A stretch of DNA of 46,175 bases. It comes from Gloeocapsa sp. UFS-A4-WI-NPMV-4B04 (lineage in GTDB: Bacteria; Cyanobacteriota; Cyanobacteriia; Cyanobacteriales; Chroococcidiopsidaceae). The notes under the pieces are model-generated. The model was not told the origin of the DNA. It ran no database searches and saw only the letters and a list, made by a program, of their open reading frames with translations. This document shows, piece after piece, positions 33,014-41,304 of the stretch. The position numbers were made by a program, and so were the translations under genes. Location of the stretch: NCBI GenBank assembly GCA_019359535.1, contig JAHHHE010000015.1, forward strand, positions 1 to 46,175, written 5' to 3'. Within the stretch, counting starts at the first letter, position 1. Every line of letters begins with the position of its first letter.

Positions 33014-33664
33014 TTACTGATAACTAAACGCAGCTGCTCTTTGTGCTACTACTTCTGGCGCAGCAACTTCTAAAATCATTTGATCAGCGCGAACAGTTAA
33101 CCAAGGCTGACCTATAGCTAAACTGGCAAAAGGACTGTCTGCTGGTACTTCTAACTTAGAACTGATTAAACTCAAGTCAGCATCAAGTTGAGCTGGGAAT
33201 ATGAGCAAATCAGAACCTAAAGTGCTGAAACCAGAAGCGCCTAACCACTGTCGCCATCCGAAGTTTTGCTGATTGTAGTTGAGGCTGCATAGTAATTTAT
33301 TTCCTTGACGGACAGTAACTCGACTTCCGTTATTCCAGCTAAACTCAGCTAGTTCCTTTGGTAGTCCCCATATTTCTCTACCACCAGCCACTGAATCAGG
33401 ATTATCTACATAAATATGGGAAATCCAACCACCGAATTTGCCTTTATGAGTGACACAAGCAGCAATTACAATTAACTCACTGTACTCCAGCACTGAACCT
33501 AACCCGTAATGAGATAAATAAACGCCTCCTAGAGTCTTACCAGGCCATACAGAGATAATTTCTAACTCTGAGGGAATTGAGGGACGTACTAAGTCAATAT
33601 CTAGCGGTTGTAATGTCTGGATAGCGTAGCCTTGGAGTGTCCAGGGTGCTTGGGGATATGGCAT
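33014..33664 (-). CDS. Acetoacetate-decarboxylase-like protein
   Basis: 216 residues. ADC-like fold markers: APWTLQGYAIQTLQPLDIDLVRPSIPSELEI, the loop VYLSHYGLGSVLEYSELIV, and SVAGGREIWGLPKELAEFSW, where ADC proper has its Schiff-base Lys (here Lys in GLPKELA). Cyanobacterial homologues exist with no proven substrate, so decarboxylation of acetoacetate should not be assumed. The start codon is 4 bp from a palindromic repeat array, which forms the whole upstream region. Confidence 0.8.
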   Translation of the reverse strand: MPYPQAPWTLQGYAIQTLQPLDIDLVRPSIPSELEIISVWPGKTLGGVYLSHYGLGSVLEYSELIVIAACVTHKGKFGGWISHIYVDNPDSVAGGREIWGLPKELAEFSWNNGSRVTVRQGNKLLCSLNYNQQNFGWRQWLGASGFSTLGSDLLIFPAQLDADLSLISSKLEVPADSPFASLAIGQPWLTVRADQMILEVAAPEVVAQRAAAFSYQ

Positions 33665-33667
33665 AAG

Positions 33668-33811
33668 TAAGTAGTGAGTAGTGAGTAGTGGGTAGTGGGT
33701 AGTGAGTAGTGAGTAGTGAGTAGTGGGAAGAGGAATTTATTTCATTTCTACTCACGCTTCACGCTTCACTACTCACTTTCTTCTTAAGTAGTGAGTAGTA
33801 TGTGAACAAGC
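33668..33811. repeat. Palindromic repeat element upstream of the ADC-like gene
   Basis: Tandem GTAGTGA units at 33671-33731 run into GTGAGTAGTGGGAAGAGGAA, TTTATTTCATTTCTACTCAC and a closing CACTACTCAC. The 60-bp core is almost identical to that at 44513-44576. Confidence 0.85.
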
Positions 33812-33846
33812 TATTTAATTAAGCAGTTTAATCAAATAAATAACCT

Positions 33847-33882
33847 AAAAAAATCCCCACCCAGGCAAATGCTTGGATGAGG
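33847..33882 (-). terminator. Rho-independent terminator of dnaK
   Basis: On the minus strand CCTCATCCAAGC / GCCTGGGTGGGG form a 12-bp stem (one mismatch, some G-T) with loop ATTT, followed by ATTTTTTT. It lies 26 bp after the dnaK stop. Confidence 0.8.
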
Positions 33883-33907
33883 AGTATTAGCTAATTGTTA
33901 GCTAAAA

Positions 33908-35818
33908 TTACTTGGTTTCGGTGAAGTCAGCGTCAATCACATCATCGCTACCAGGCGCGCCTGTAGCACCGCTACCATCTGCGCTAGGGCCATCTCCTGG
34001 TGCAGCACCGCCGCCACCTTGTTGATAAAGATTAGTACCGATGCTGTAGAGAGTTTGTTGGAGTTCAGGCATTAAAGTCTTGATCTGCTCATCGTCGTCT
34101 TTGGCGATCGCATCTCGCAAGTCTTTAACCAATCCTTCAACTTTGGTCTTATCAGCGTCTGGTACTTTGTCACCCAGTTCGGCGATTTGCTTCTCAGCTT
34201 GGTAAGACAAAGAATCAGCTTGGTTCTTACGGTCAATCTTCTCACGACGCTCTTTATCAGCTGCCGCATTTTGTTCAGCTTGCTTGACCATGCGCTCTAC
34301 TTCAGTTTTATCTAGAGTAGAAGCACCAGTAATGCTGATCGATTGCTCTTTACCACTGCCTTTATCCTTGGCTGTGACATTCAAAATGCCGTTAGCATCA
34401 ATATCGAAGATTACTTCAATTTGAGGTACGCCGCGAGGTGCAGCAGGAATACCATCTAAGCGGAATGTTCCTAGACTCTTGTTGTCATTGGACATTTCCC
34501 GTTCGCCTTGGAGGACGTGGATTTCTACATTGCTTTGACCATCAACAGCCGTAGAGAAGACTTCCGACTTTTTGGTAGGAATTGTGGTGTTGCGCTGAAT
34601 GATCTTTGTCATCACACCGCCCAATGTTTCCACACCCAAAGATAGGGGAGTAACGTCTAAGAGCAAGATACCTGTGACATCACCTGCAAGCACACCCGCT
34701 TGAATTGCTGCGCCAACTGCTACAACTTCATCTGGGTTAACGGTTTGATTAGGGTCTCTACCCAACGTCCGCTTGACGATATCTTGAACAGCTGGAATCC
34801 GAGTAGAACCACCAACCAAGACTACTTCGTTGATTGCGCTTTTGTCTAACTTGGAATCACGTAGAGCGTTTTCTACGGGAATGCGACAGCGATCAATCAA
34901 GTCAGAGCAGAGTTCTTCAAACTTAGCGCGTGTCAACGTTGTATCCAGGTGCTTGGGGCCATCCTGGGTGGCAGTGATAAACGGTAGGTTGATTTCTGCT
35001 TGGGTAACGCTAGACAATTCAATTTTTGCTTTTTCTGCTGCTTCAGTCAGGCGTTGCAGTGCTTGTTTGTCTTTACGCAGATCAAAGCCTTCTGCTTTTC
35101 TGAATTCTTCGGCTAAGTAGTCAACGATTTTTTTGTCGAAGTCATCACCACCAAGGTGAGTGTCACCAGAGGTAGATAGCACTTCAAACACGCCATCGCC
35201 AACTTCCAAGATGGAAACGTCAAACGTACCACCACCAAGGTCAAAGACGAGGATAGTTTCGTTGCTCTTCTTATCAAAGCCGTAGGCTAGAGAAGCTGCT
35301 GTAGGTTCGTTGATAATCCGTAGCACTTCAATACCAGCAATTCTTCCCGCGTCTTTGGTGGCTTGACGCTGAGAGTCGTTGAAGTAAGCTGGAACGGTAA
35401 TTACAGCTTGAGTTACTGTGTCGCCAAGATATTTACTGGCATCTTCTACTAACTTACGCAGCACTTCGGCGGAAATTTCTTCGGGGGCAAATTGTTTGCT
35501 TTTGGCGGGACAATCGAGCTTGACATTGCCGTTGTTGTCACGCAGGACTTTGTAAGAAACTTCGGTCGCTTCGTGAGTAATTTCGTCGTATCTGCGTCCG
35601 ATGAAGCGCTTAACCGAGTAAAAAGTGTTTTCGGGGTTCATCACCGCTTGGCGTTTGGCAATTTGACCAACCAAGCGATCGCCATTCTTCGCAAAGGCAA
35701 CGACTGATGGCGTTGTCCTAAAACCTTCCGCGTTAGCAATAACTGTGGGTTTCCCACCTTCCATGACTGCTACGCAAGAGTTTGTCGTCCCTAAGTCAAT
35801 ACCAACTACTTTTGCCAT
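33908..35818 (-). CDS. dnaK: Chaperone DnaK (Hsp70)
   Basis: 636 residues, full length. ATPase domain with [31 protein letters not shown] and [13 protein letters not shown]; linker [18 protein letters not shown]; peptide-binding and lid domains; acidic/Gly-rich tail ending [11 protein letters not shown], typical of the main cyanobacterial DnaK (DnaK2). No dnaJ, grpE or CIRCE element nearby. It is distinct from the membrane-linked Hsp70-like protein at 14993-16915. Confidence 0.96.
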   Translation of the reverse strand: MAKVVGIDLGTTNSCVAVMEGGKPTVIANAEGFRTTPSVVAFAKNGDRLVGQIAKRQAVMNPENTFYSVKRFIGRRYDEITHEATEVSYKVLRDNNGNVKLDCPAKSKQFAPEEISAEVLRKLVEDASKYLGDTVTQAVITVPAYFNDSQRQATKDAGRIAGIEVLRIINEPTAASLAYGFDKKSNETILVFDLGGGTFDVSILEVGDGVFEVLSTSGDTHLGGDDFDKKIVDYLAEEFRKAEGFDLRKDKQALQRLTEAAEKAKIELSSVTQAEINLPFITATQDGPKHLDTTLTRAKFEELCSDLIDRCRIPVENALRDSKLDKSAINEVVLVGGSTRIPAVQDIVKRTLGRDPNQTVNPDEVVAVGAAIQAGVLAGDVTGILLLDVTPLSLGVETLGGVMTKIIQRNTTIPTKKSEVFSTAVDGQSNVEIHVLQGEREMSNDNKSLGTFRLDGIPAAPRGVPQIEVIFDIDANGILNVTAKDKGSGKEQSISITGASTLDKTEVERMVKQAEQNAAADKERREKIDRKNQADSLSYQAEKQIAELGDKVPDADKTKVEGLVKDLRDAIAKDDDEQIKTLMPELQQTLYSIGTNLYQQGGGGAAPGDGPSADGSGATGAPGSDDVIDADFTETK

Positions 35819-36262
35819 TGGAGGTTCTGGTTCTTTTTAACTACTAAAAATTGTTCTGGAGAATACAAAACTGAAAATTGAATCAGCAACGCTCCAGTTT
35901 CAATACCCTTAAATTTGTGTACTGATATCTATACTGAGCGTGCGTAGCCACTTCATGAAGGGTGGTTTGCCGAACTTAGTCAGGACGGTTTGCCTTCAAG
36001 AAAGTATCTCAGCCTCAATAAGTGTTTGTGCTGCTGATTGCTTTCACTGTGTCTAATGTACGGAAATTAATGGAATTAAGAATTGGGGCGAACCGTAACA
36101 GTTTAGTTGTGTTTGCCGTCAATGAGGAGATGGGGTAGTAGAAAAATAATAAGCGATCGCCTTTCCACTGGTTACAGCACAATGTTGGATTTCATTGGAC
36201 ATCACTGGTACATCAACAGCAGACAAATGTACTGTGAACTGAGGAACTAATGCTAGTAGACA
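35819..36262. other. 444-bp dnaK promoter region
   Basis: No gene recognised. The long spacer between divergent dnaK and a small ORF must hold the heat-shock promoter; no CIRCE inverted repeat (TTAGCACTC-N9-GAGTGCTAA) is present. Confidence 0.45.
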
Positions 36263-36451
36263 ATGGAATTATCAAAGCAGGATCGTGTAGTGATGTCTGT
36301 CATTAAAATGATCCAAGAAATGGGTTTAACTGTAGTCAGCACAGCTACAGAGCTTGGAACTGAAGCTATCCACATTAGAGGCAAGCGTGGTGACGGTGTT
36401 AAAATCATTGTAATCGTTGATTCACATGGGAGGGCTTACTATGACACCTGA
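36263..36451 (+). CDS. Small hypothetical protein, first gene of an overlapping pair (62 aa)
   Basis: 62 residues, MELSKQDRVVMSVIKMIQEMGLTVVSTATELGTEAIHIRGKRGDGVKIIVIVDSHGRAYYDT in outline: an amphipathic helix, then beta strands. No family recognised. Its stop overlaps the next gene's start (ATGACACCTGA), which indicates translational coupling. Composition looks protein-like. Possibly a small regulator or chaperone for the second product, as inference. Confidence 0.5.
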   Translation: MELSKQDRVVMSVIKMIQEMGLTVVSTATELGTEAIHIRGKRGDGVKIIVIVDSHGRAYYDT

Positions 36452-36911
36452 AATTGATATAAGTTCTCTCAGTAATCAAGATCTGTCAGCACTTGAGCAA
36501 GAAATTTTGGCAGAAGAGTCTCGCCGAGTGATGAATAGTTCTACCGCGATTGTAGTTGAACCTGATGCTCCAGAGGAATCTCATCAGGATGCGATCAAGA
36601 AGCTGCTAGAGCGCAAGTCTCAAGAATCTTTTGCAGACGACGTAGTTATCTTTCGCAAAGAATTGATAAAGTTTCAAGAATGCTTGAAAGCTTTCAAAGA
36701 CAAAGCTTTTAACACTTCACTATCAGCACAAATTCAAATTGTTGAAGTAATGGACGAACTCTTTGAAGCAATTCCCCCCCAAAATGAGCTTGAAAAAAAT
36801 ACTTGGCTTCCATTTTTGCAAGGCAAGGACTTGTACCAACTTGAACCTCTCTTGAAGTCTGTAGAGAAGACATTAAACCAGCTAGAGTTAGATAATAATA
36901 TTCAAAAATAA
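36441..36911 (+). CDS. Hypothetical acidic helical protein, second gene of an overlapping pair
   Basis: 156 residues from ATG 36441, preceded by GGGAGGGC; an upstream TTG at 36417 is in frame but lacks such a site. Mostly helical and acidic (DISSLSNQDLSALEQEILAEESRR; KKLLERKSQESFADDVVIFRKELIKFQECLKAF), with no membrane segment. Overlaps the 62-residue gene by 11 bp. Unknown function; a two-gene unit of small coupled proteins could be a toxin-antitoxin-like pair, but no known fold supports that. Confidence 0.55.
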   Translation: MTPEIDISSLSNQDLSALEQEILAEESRRVMNSSTAIVVEPDAPEESHQDAIKKLLERKSQESFADDVVIFRKELIKFQECLKAFKDKAFNTSLSAQIQIVEVMDELFEAIPPQNELEKNTWLPFLQGKDLYQLEPLLKSVEKTLNQLELDNNIQK

Positions 36912-36998
36912 TCAAAAGAATAATCAAAAGGCTCAAAATTATAGATTAGGTAGGTTGCAGACACGTCATAATGAGGTCTAGCTAGATGTTAAGTAGGA

Positions 36999-37141
36999 AT
37001 TATCGTTAAAGTAAAAGTCTGAGCAGTTACTATTTCTACTTCTAATTTCTATAGTTTCTCTATCTTCCAGTTTGCAAGCTAGACTCTCGACACCTTTAAA
37101 AATTGGCTCGTTTGAGGTGAAAAGCCGTGTTCTCCAGTCGC
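36999..37141 (+). pseudogene. Dead copy of the dusB promoter and 5' end
   Basis: These 143 bp match 37912-38055 (dusB upstream region and first codons) with one indel and roughly 20 substitutions. The dusB ATG is changed to ATA here, and similarity stops abruptly after CTCCAGTCGC. The last 60 bp (from CACCTTTAAAAATTGG) are nearly identical. Confidence 0.85.
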
Positions 37142-37199
37142 GGTTTTCCATCAAATCCAGCAACTCACTACGCTACGGTTTATGCAAAAACGGGCGTTG

Positions 37200-37784
37200 T
37201 TATCGTGCTAATGGATTTTTGTTCTGCACTGCTGAACTTATAGTTTGCTCAATTCTCTTTAACCTTGTCTCTGGACGTTTAGCACTTTCAATCCAAAAGA
37301 GGATATTCTTTTTGGATGAGTTATTAAATGCCTCAAAATACTTTTTAGCAGTTTCAATTGCTTCTAATGCTTGCTTTAAGTCTGCCGGAATTATTAACTC
37401 TTCTATCGCATCTAGCTTATTCCACGAGCCATCTTGTTTGGCAGCTTTAATTTTCTCAATACCAGCCTCAGTCATCAAATCTTGTTCTATCAGTTCTTTA
37501 ATATATTGCTTATTTAATTTTGACCATATGCTTTTTGGTTTTCGGGGTGTAAATATTTGCTTATAGCGTTCTGCGTCTAGTGATTTTACTTTGCTGTCAA
37601 TCCAACCAAAACATAAGGCTTCCTTTACAGCTTCGCTATACTGAACGCTGGGTTTACCAGTTTTTACTTTGTAGTAGGTGAGCCATATACCAAAAGAGGT
37701 GTGATAATTTATCTCTAACCATTTCCGCCATTCTTGGCGATTTGCGGCGTAACAGATTTCTAGTTGATCATCAAATTTTGGCAT
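37200..37784 (-). CDS. YdeI/OmdA family protein
   Basis: 194 residues. YdeI/OmpD-associated family: RQEWRKWLEINYHTSFGIWLTYYKVKTGKPSVQYSEAVKEALCFGWIDSKVKSLDAERYKQIFTPRKPKSIWSKLN matches the conserved N-terminal block, followed by a basic C-terminal half. Linked in enterobacteria to porin expression and bacteriocin/antimicrobial-peptide tolerance; mechanism unknown. It lies on the minus strand between the dead and live copies of the dusB 5' end, suggesting arrival as a cassette. Confidence 0.85.
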   Translation of the reverse strand: MPKFDDQLEICYAANRQEWRKWLEINYHTSFGIWLTYYKVKTGKPSVQYSEAVKEALCFGWIDSKVKSLDAERYKQIFTPRKPKSIWSKLNKQYIKELIEQDLMTEAGIEKIKAAKQDGSWNKLDAIEELIIPADLKQALEAIETAKKYFEAFNNSSKKNILFWIESAKRPETRLKRIEQTISSAVQNKNPLAR

Positions 37785-37911
37785 AACAGGAACTTGTCAA
37801 ACAATAAACTAATTCTTGTTAAATACATATACTTATACTTACGAACAATTTTAATTACTTTCGTTGTCAAGACAAGCGATCGCTTCCTTAGAGCGTAGAT
37901 ATTAATCAAGG

Positions 37912-38055
37912 ATTATCGTTAAAGTAGAAAGTCCGATCAGTTGCTATTTCTCCTCCTAGTTTTTATGGTTTCTCTGTCTCCCACTCTGCAAGCCAGACTC
38001 TCAACACCTTTAAAAATTGGCTCGTTTGAGGTGAAAAGCCGTGTTCTCCAGTCGC
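37912..38055. repeat. Direct repeat: intact copy of the duplicated dusB 5' region
   Basis: Partner of 36999-37141; the two copies flank the YdeI/OmdA gene in direct orientation. Confidence 0.85.
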
Positions 38056-39020
38056 CTTTGTCTGGCGTAACTGATATGGTGTTTCGTCGCCTTGTACGCC
38101 GCTACGCCCCCGACTCGATGATGTACACCGAAATGGTAAATGCAACAGGCTTGCACTATGTCAAAGAGTTACCCAAAATTATGGAGGTAGACCCGAACGA
38201 AAGACCGATTAGTATTCAGCTATTTGACTGTCGCCCCGATTTCTTGGCAGAAGCGGCTGTGATGGCTGTGAAGGAAGGAGCTGATACGGTTGATATTAAT
38301 ATGGGTTGCCCTGTTAATAAAATTACTAAAAATGGCGGTGGCTCTTCTTTGCTGCGACAACCAGAAACAGCAGAAGCGATCGTGCGATCAGTTGTCAAGG
38401 CTGTAGATGTGCCAGTTACTGTCAAAACTCGCATCGGCTGGACAGACAAGGAAATTACTATTTTGGACTTTGCCAAGCGCATGGAAGATGCAGGGGCGCA
38501 AATGATTACCGTTCATGGTCGTACTCGCGCCCAAGGTTACAATGGTGCTGCTAAGTGGGAATGGATTGCGCGTGTTAAGGAAGTTCTCTCGATTCCAGTT
38601 ATTGGCAATGGCGATATTTTTTCTGTGGAAGCGGCGGTGAAGTGTCTGGAACAAACTGGCGCTGATGGCGTGATGTGTTCGCGGGGAACTTTGGGTTATC
38701 CGTTTTTGGTCGGAGAAGTTGACCACTTTATCAAAACTGGACAAGAGTTACCGCCACCTACAGCAATACAGCGTCTAGAATGCGCTAGGGAACATTTACA
38801 AGCGCTGTGGGAATACAAGGGCGATCGCGGTGTGCGTCAGGCACGTAAGCACATGACTTGGTACGCTAAGGGCTTTAGCGGTGCTGCTGAATTACGCGGA
38901 CAACTGAGTGTAATTGAAACAGTTGATCAGGGTTTAGATATAATTGATCGTGGAATAAACAAAATAGCTACTGGTTATCAGTCAGAGTTAGAATTAGAAT
39001 CTGACTTTCAGTTTGCCTAA
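37965..39020 (+). CDS. dusB: tRNA-dihydrouridine synthase (DusB-like)
   Basis: 351 residues from ATG 37965 (MVSLSPTLQARL); an upstream TTG at 37941 would add only hydrophobic residues. Flavin TIM barrel: SPLSGVTDMVFRRLVRRY, active site DINMGCPVNKITKNGGGSSLL with the catalytic Cys, VKTRIGW, ITVHGRTRAQ, IGNGDIFS, GVMCSRGTLGYPFL, C-terminal helical domain with RQARKHMTWYAKGF. Reduces uridine in tRNA. A second Dus (DusC-like) is at 12823-13884. Confidence 0.93.
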   Translation: MVSLSPTLQARLSTPLKIGSFEVKSRVLQSPLSGVTDMVFRRLVRRYAPDSMMYTEMVNATGLHYVKELPKIMEVDPNERPISIQLFDCRPDFLAEAAVMAVKEGADTVDINMGCPVNKITKNGGGSSLLRQPETAEAIVRSVVKAVDVPVTVKTRIGWTDKEITILDFAKRMEDAGAQMITVHGRTRAQGYNGAAKWEWIARVKEVLSIPVIGNGDIFSVEAAVKCLEQTGADGVMCSRGTLGYPFLVGEVDHFIKTGQELPPPTAIQRLECAREHLQALWEYKGDRGVRQARKHMTWYAKGFSGAAELRGQLSVIETVDQGLDIIDRGINKIATGYQSELELESDFQFA

Positions 39021-39033
39021 TTAGCGCTCAAGT

Positions 39034-39534
39034 TTAATTTTTTTGTGGATGATCTATATATCCTTCTGCTTCTAATTTTTGGATAGCTCTTTTGGCAACT
39101 TTTATCCCATATTTTTGTAGAACTTCTATCGATTCCTGGCTAATTTTGGGAAGAATCTTTATCATTTTTTTACCTAAAGGTGTTTGATAAAATGCAATTA
39201 TTCCTTTTATCTCTTCATTTGTATAGTGTTTACTATAATTAGCCATCATCTCACTGTTCAGTTCGTCGTTATTTATCTCTTCTAACAAAATATTCCAAAA
39301 TCCTTGTGATACTTGAGGAAATTCAGACTTGATGCCATTTATCACTTGACTATTTATTTGTTGGGAAAACTCTTTGCCACAAATCAAAGCCATTAATTGT
39401 TTAATATTGTTTGTTTTTTCTATTTGCTGATTATTTATTTGTTGTGCTGTAGCAAGTTTACTTTGAGCTAAAGCTGGAGTATTCATAGTAGACACCAATA
39501 GCAACAACACTGCTGAAAAAAGTTTGATCTTCAT
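39034..39534 (-). CDS. DUF2059 protein, exported
   Basis: 166 residues. Signal peptide (KIKLFSAVLLLLVSTMNTPALAQ), helical DUF2059 core (LMALICGKEFSQQINSQVINGI ... YTNEEIKGIIAFYQTPLGKKMIKILPKISQESIEVLQKYG). The motif FYxTPxGxKxxxKxP is the family hallmark. Periplasmic, function unknown. Convergent with dusB (13-bp gap). Confidence 0.87.
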   Translation of the reverse strand: MKIKLFSAVLLLLVSTMNTPALAQSKLATAQQINNQQIEKTNNIKQLMALICGKEFSQQINSQVINGIKSEFPQVSQGFWNILLEEINNDELNSEMMANYSKHYTNEEIKGIIAFYQTPLGKKMIKILPKISQESIEVLQKYGIKVAKRAIQKLEAEGYIDHPQKN

Positions 39535-39656
39535 AGGTTTTATTTTTTATTAATATGCTGAATAATTGGACAACTATAATTCAGTTATGGTAGTTAAATT
39601 TATCTATCGTCAAGTTCTCTAAGTAAAAAAACATCAAATTTTAATATTTAAATAAT

Positions 39657-39845
39657 TTATGTTTTTACTACCTTGATAAGACTTAGCTTGGCATCAGCAC
39701 AACCACTGATACATCCGCCCGTTGCTTGAATTTGTTGCAGATATTTTATTACTTTTAATGTAATAACTTCCCCAGGAATCAAAACGGGAATTCCTGGAGA
39801 GTAGGGGCAGACTAATTCAGCACTGATGCGATCGCAACTCTTTTC
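39657..39845 (-). pseudogene. Dead copy of the 3' end of the Orn/Lys/Arg decarboxylase gene
   Basis: Frame reads SCDRISAELVCPYSPGIPVLIPGEVITLKVIKYLQQIQATGGCISGCADAKL in outline, matching the last ~60 residues of the decarboxylase encoded at 41305-42783 (CDRISAELICPYPPGIPVLMPGE; QQIQATGGFISGCADT). Both copies are on the minus strand. Sequence upstream of CDRIS differs, so only the C-terminal end was copied or left behind. Confidence 0.88.
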
Positions 39846-40033
39846 TAAATGATGTTCCAACAACTGAAGATGCTATGGAGCTAGTCTATGCCCAAACTTA
39901 CTGAGTTCAGAGCCAAGGCGATCGCCTCTTGTAGCACGGTAACTATCTACCGGAGTATCTGAAACCACAGTAAATAAAAGGCTTGTTGAATAAGCGCTTA
40001 AACAGAGTCCGGTACTTATTCTACAGTTTAGCG

Positions 40034-40049
40034 ATATATCGTGATATAT
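40034..40049. promoter_or_regulatory. Palindromic operator candidate of PadR
   Basis: ATATATC-GT-GATATAT, a perfect 7-2-7 inverted repeat 43 bp upstream of the PadR start. PadR proteins with a Gly/Arg-rich N-terminus bind AT-rich palindromes in their own promoters; binding here is inference. Confidence 0.5.
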
Positions 40050-40091
40050 ATTTATAATGAAATTAACGACATGAATTTAAGAGGAACGGTT

Positions 40092-40637
40092 ATGTTTGGA
40101 ACTTGTCATCGACCTGATTTTTTTGCATCAGGACGCGAGGGTGGCCGCAGAGGACGATCAGGGTGGAGTCGTCGCTTTGCTCAGGGGTGGGGAGATGAAC
40201 AGCGAACGCCGCGTGGTGATATTAAGTACATCTTGCTGGCGTTAATCGCTGAACAACCTCGGCATGGATACCAGTTGATTAAAGAATTGGAGGCGCGTCA
40301 GGCTGGCTTTTATAGACCTAGTCCTGGTTCGGTCTACCCGACGCTTCAGTTGCTAGAAGAAGGAGGCTATCTTACGAGTGAGCAGCTTGAAGGTAAGCGC
40401 ATTTACACGATTACAGATAGCGGCAGACAATTACTCGCCGAGCGTGACAACACAGTTGACCCTATAGATAGGGGAGAAAGACAACAGCAGTTGATCGGAT
40501 TAAAAGATGCAATTACTGAGTTAAGTGGCGCTGTTATGCAAGTAGCTCGTAGTGGAAATTTGGAGCGAATGGGCAGAGTGCGTGAAATCTTAAATCGAGT
40601 GAAACGCGAGATTTACAACATTCTTGCTGAAGAGTGA
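40092..40637 (+). CDS. PadR family regulator with Gly/Arg-rich N-terminus
   Basis: 181 residues from ATG 40092, preceded by AGAGGA. The N-terminal 40 residues are Gly/Arg/Trp-rich with a Cys-His pair (MFGTCHRPDFF), then the winged helix (GDIKYILLALIAEQPRHGYQLIKELEARQAGFYRPSPGSVYPTLQLLEEGGYLTSEQLEGKRIYTITDSGR) and a helical tail. The layout resembles YqjI, a nickel/iron-responsive PadR. No exporter or reductase gene is adjacent. It lies between the dead and live copies of the decarboxylase 3' end. Confidence 0.88.
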   Translation: MFGTCHRPDFFASGREGGRRGRSGWSRRFAQGWGDEQRTPRGDIKYILLALIAEQPRHGYQLIKELEARQAGFYRPSPGSVYPTLQLLEEGGYLTSEQLEGKRIYTITDSGRQLLAERDNTVDPIDRGERQQQLIGLKDAITELSGAVMQVARSGNLERMGRVREILNRVKREIYNILAEE

Positions 40638-40646
40638 GGTGACGTT

Positions 40647-40685
40647 AAAAGCGATCGCCCTTATTGGCGCGATCGCTTTTAAAAT
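40647..40685. terminator. Terminator built from two HIP1 sites
   Basis: AAAAGCGATCGC (40647-40658) and GCGATCGCTTTT (40669-40680), a perfect 12-bp stem with a 10-base loop, right after the PadR stop. Two HIP1 octamers form the stem. Confidence 0.75.
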
Positions 40686-40808
40686 TATTACTATTTAGAG
40701 TATAAAGAACTAATAGAAAATATATGGAGAGGATAGTTAATTAAAAAAGATAGCGATGTATATACGCGATTAGCTAACTGCTAATACAATACTCTTTTAC
40801 CTTATTGA

Positions 40809-41141
40809 CTAATAGCGGCGATCACGTTCAAGGTCAAATATTGTCTTTTCCAAGCACCATTCTTGTGATTCAATAGGGTTGTTTGTTTTAGTAAGACGAT
40901 ATAAACGTTTAGCAGTTGCGACATCCCCTTGCAGCATAGTTAGCAGTTTATTTTCTAACTGATTAATACTTGAATTTTGATTCGGTCTATTTCCTATTTG
41001 TAGAGATTGATTTTTGCGAGAATAGTGTTTATTAGTTTGGGGTTGATTTTTTAAATATTTTATTAATATATAAACAATAACAAAAAGAGAAATGATAAAG
41101 ATCAGCGCTATTAACAGAATGACTATCTCAACCGTATCCAC
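40809..41141 (-). CDS. Small membrane protein (110 aa), unknown
   Basis: 110 residues. One N-terminal membrane helix (VEIVILLIALIFIISLFVIVYILI), a polar Asn/Gln-rich linker, then a helical C-terminus (NQLENKLLTMLQGDVATAKRLYRLTKTNNPIESQEWCLEKTIFDLERDRRY). The last block looks like a conserved cyanobacterial motif of unknown function. Lies within the segment flanked by decarboxylase 3'-end copies. Confidence 0.65.
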   Translation of the reverse strand: MDTVEIVILLIALIFIISLFVIVYILIKYLKNQPQTNKHYSRKNQSLQIGNRPNQNSSINQLENKLLTMLQGDVATAKRLYRLTKTNNPIESQEWCLEKTIFDLERDRRY

Positions 41142-41304
41142 AATTATACATAACTCTACAGCCTAGTTTTAACTTCTAGATTTGTAGAGTTGTGCGATCG
41201 CAGTCACATAAATTTGTAAGGTTACTTTGCAAATTGGCTACGTTTTTATTGCTTTTTAGGGTATGCAGAAGTTTGAACTCTAAGAACAAGCAAGAAGGCA
41301 AATA

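Noticed and set aside
34072-35707. Several ORFs antisense or out of frame within dnaK
   Set aside because: They overlap a complete dnaK and have no family likeness.
35819-36262. CIRCE element for dnaK
   Set aside because: No TTAGCACTC-N9-GAGTGCTAA or close variant found.
37072-37566. 164-residue plus-strand ORF opposite the YdeI/OmdA gene
   Set aside because: It begins in the dead dusB copy, then runs antisense to the YdeI gene; a chance extension.
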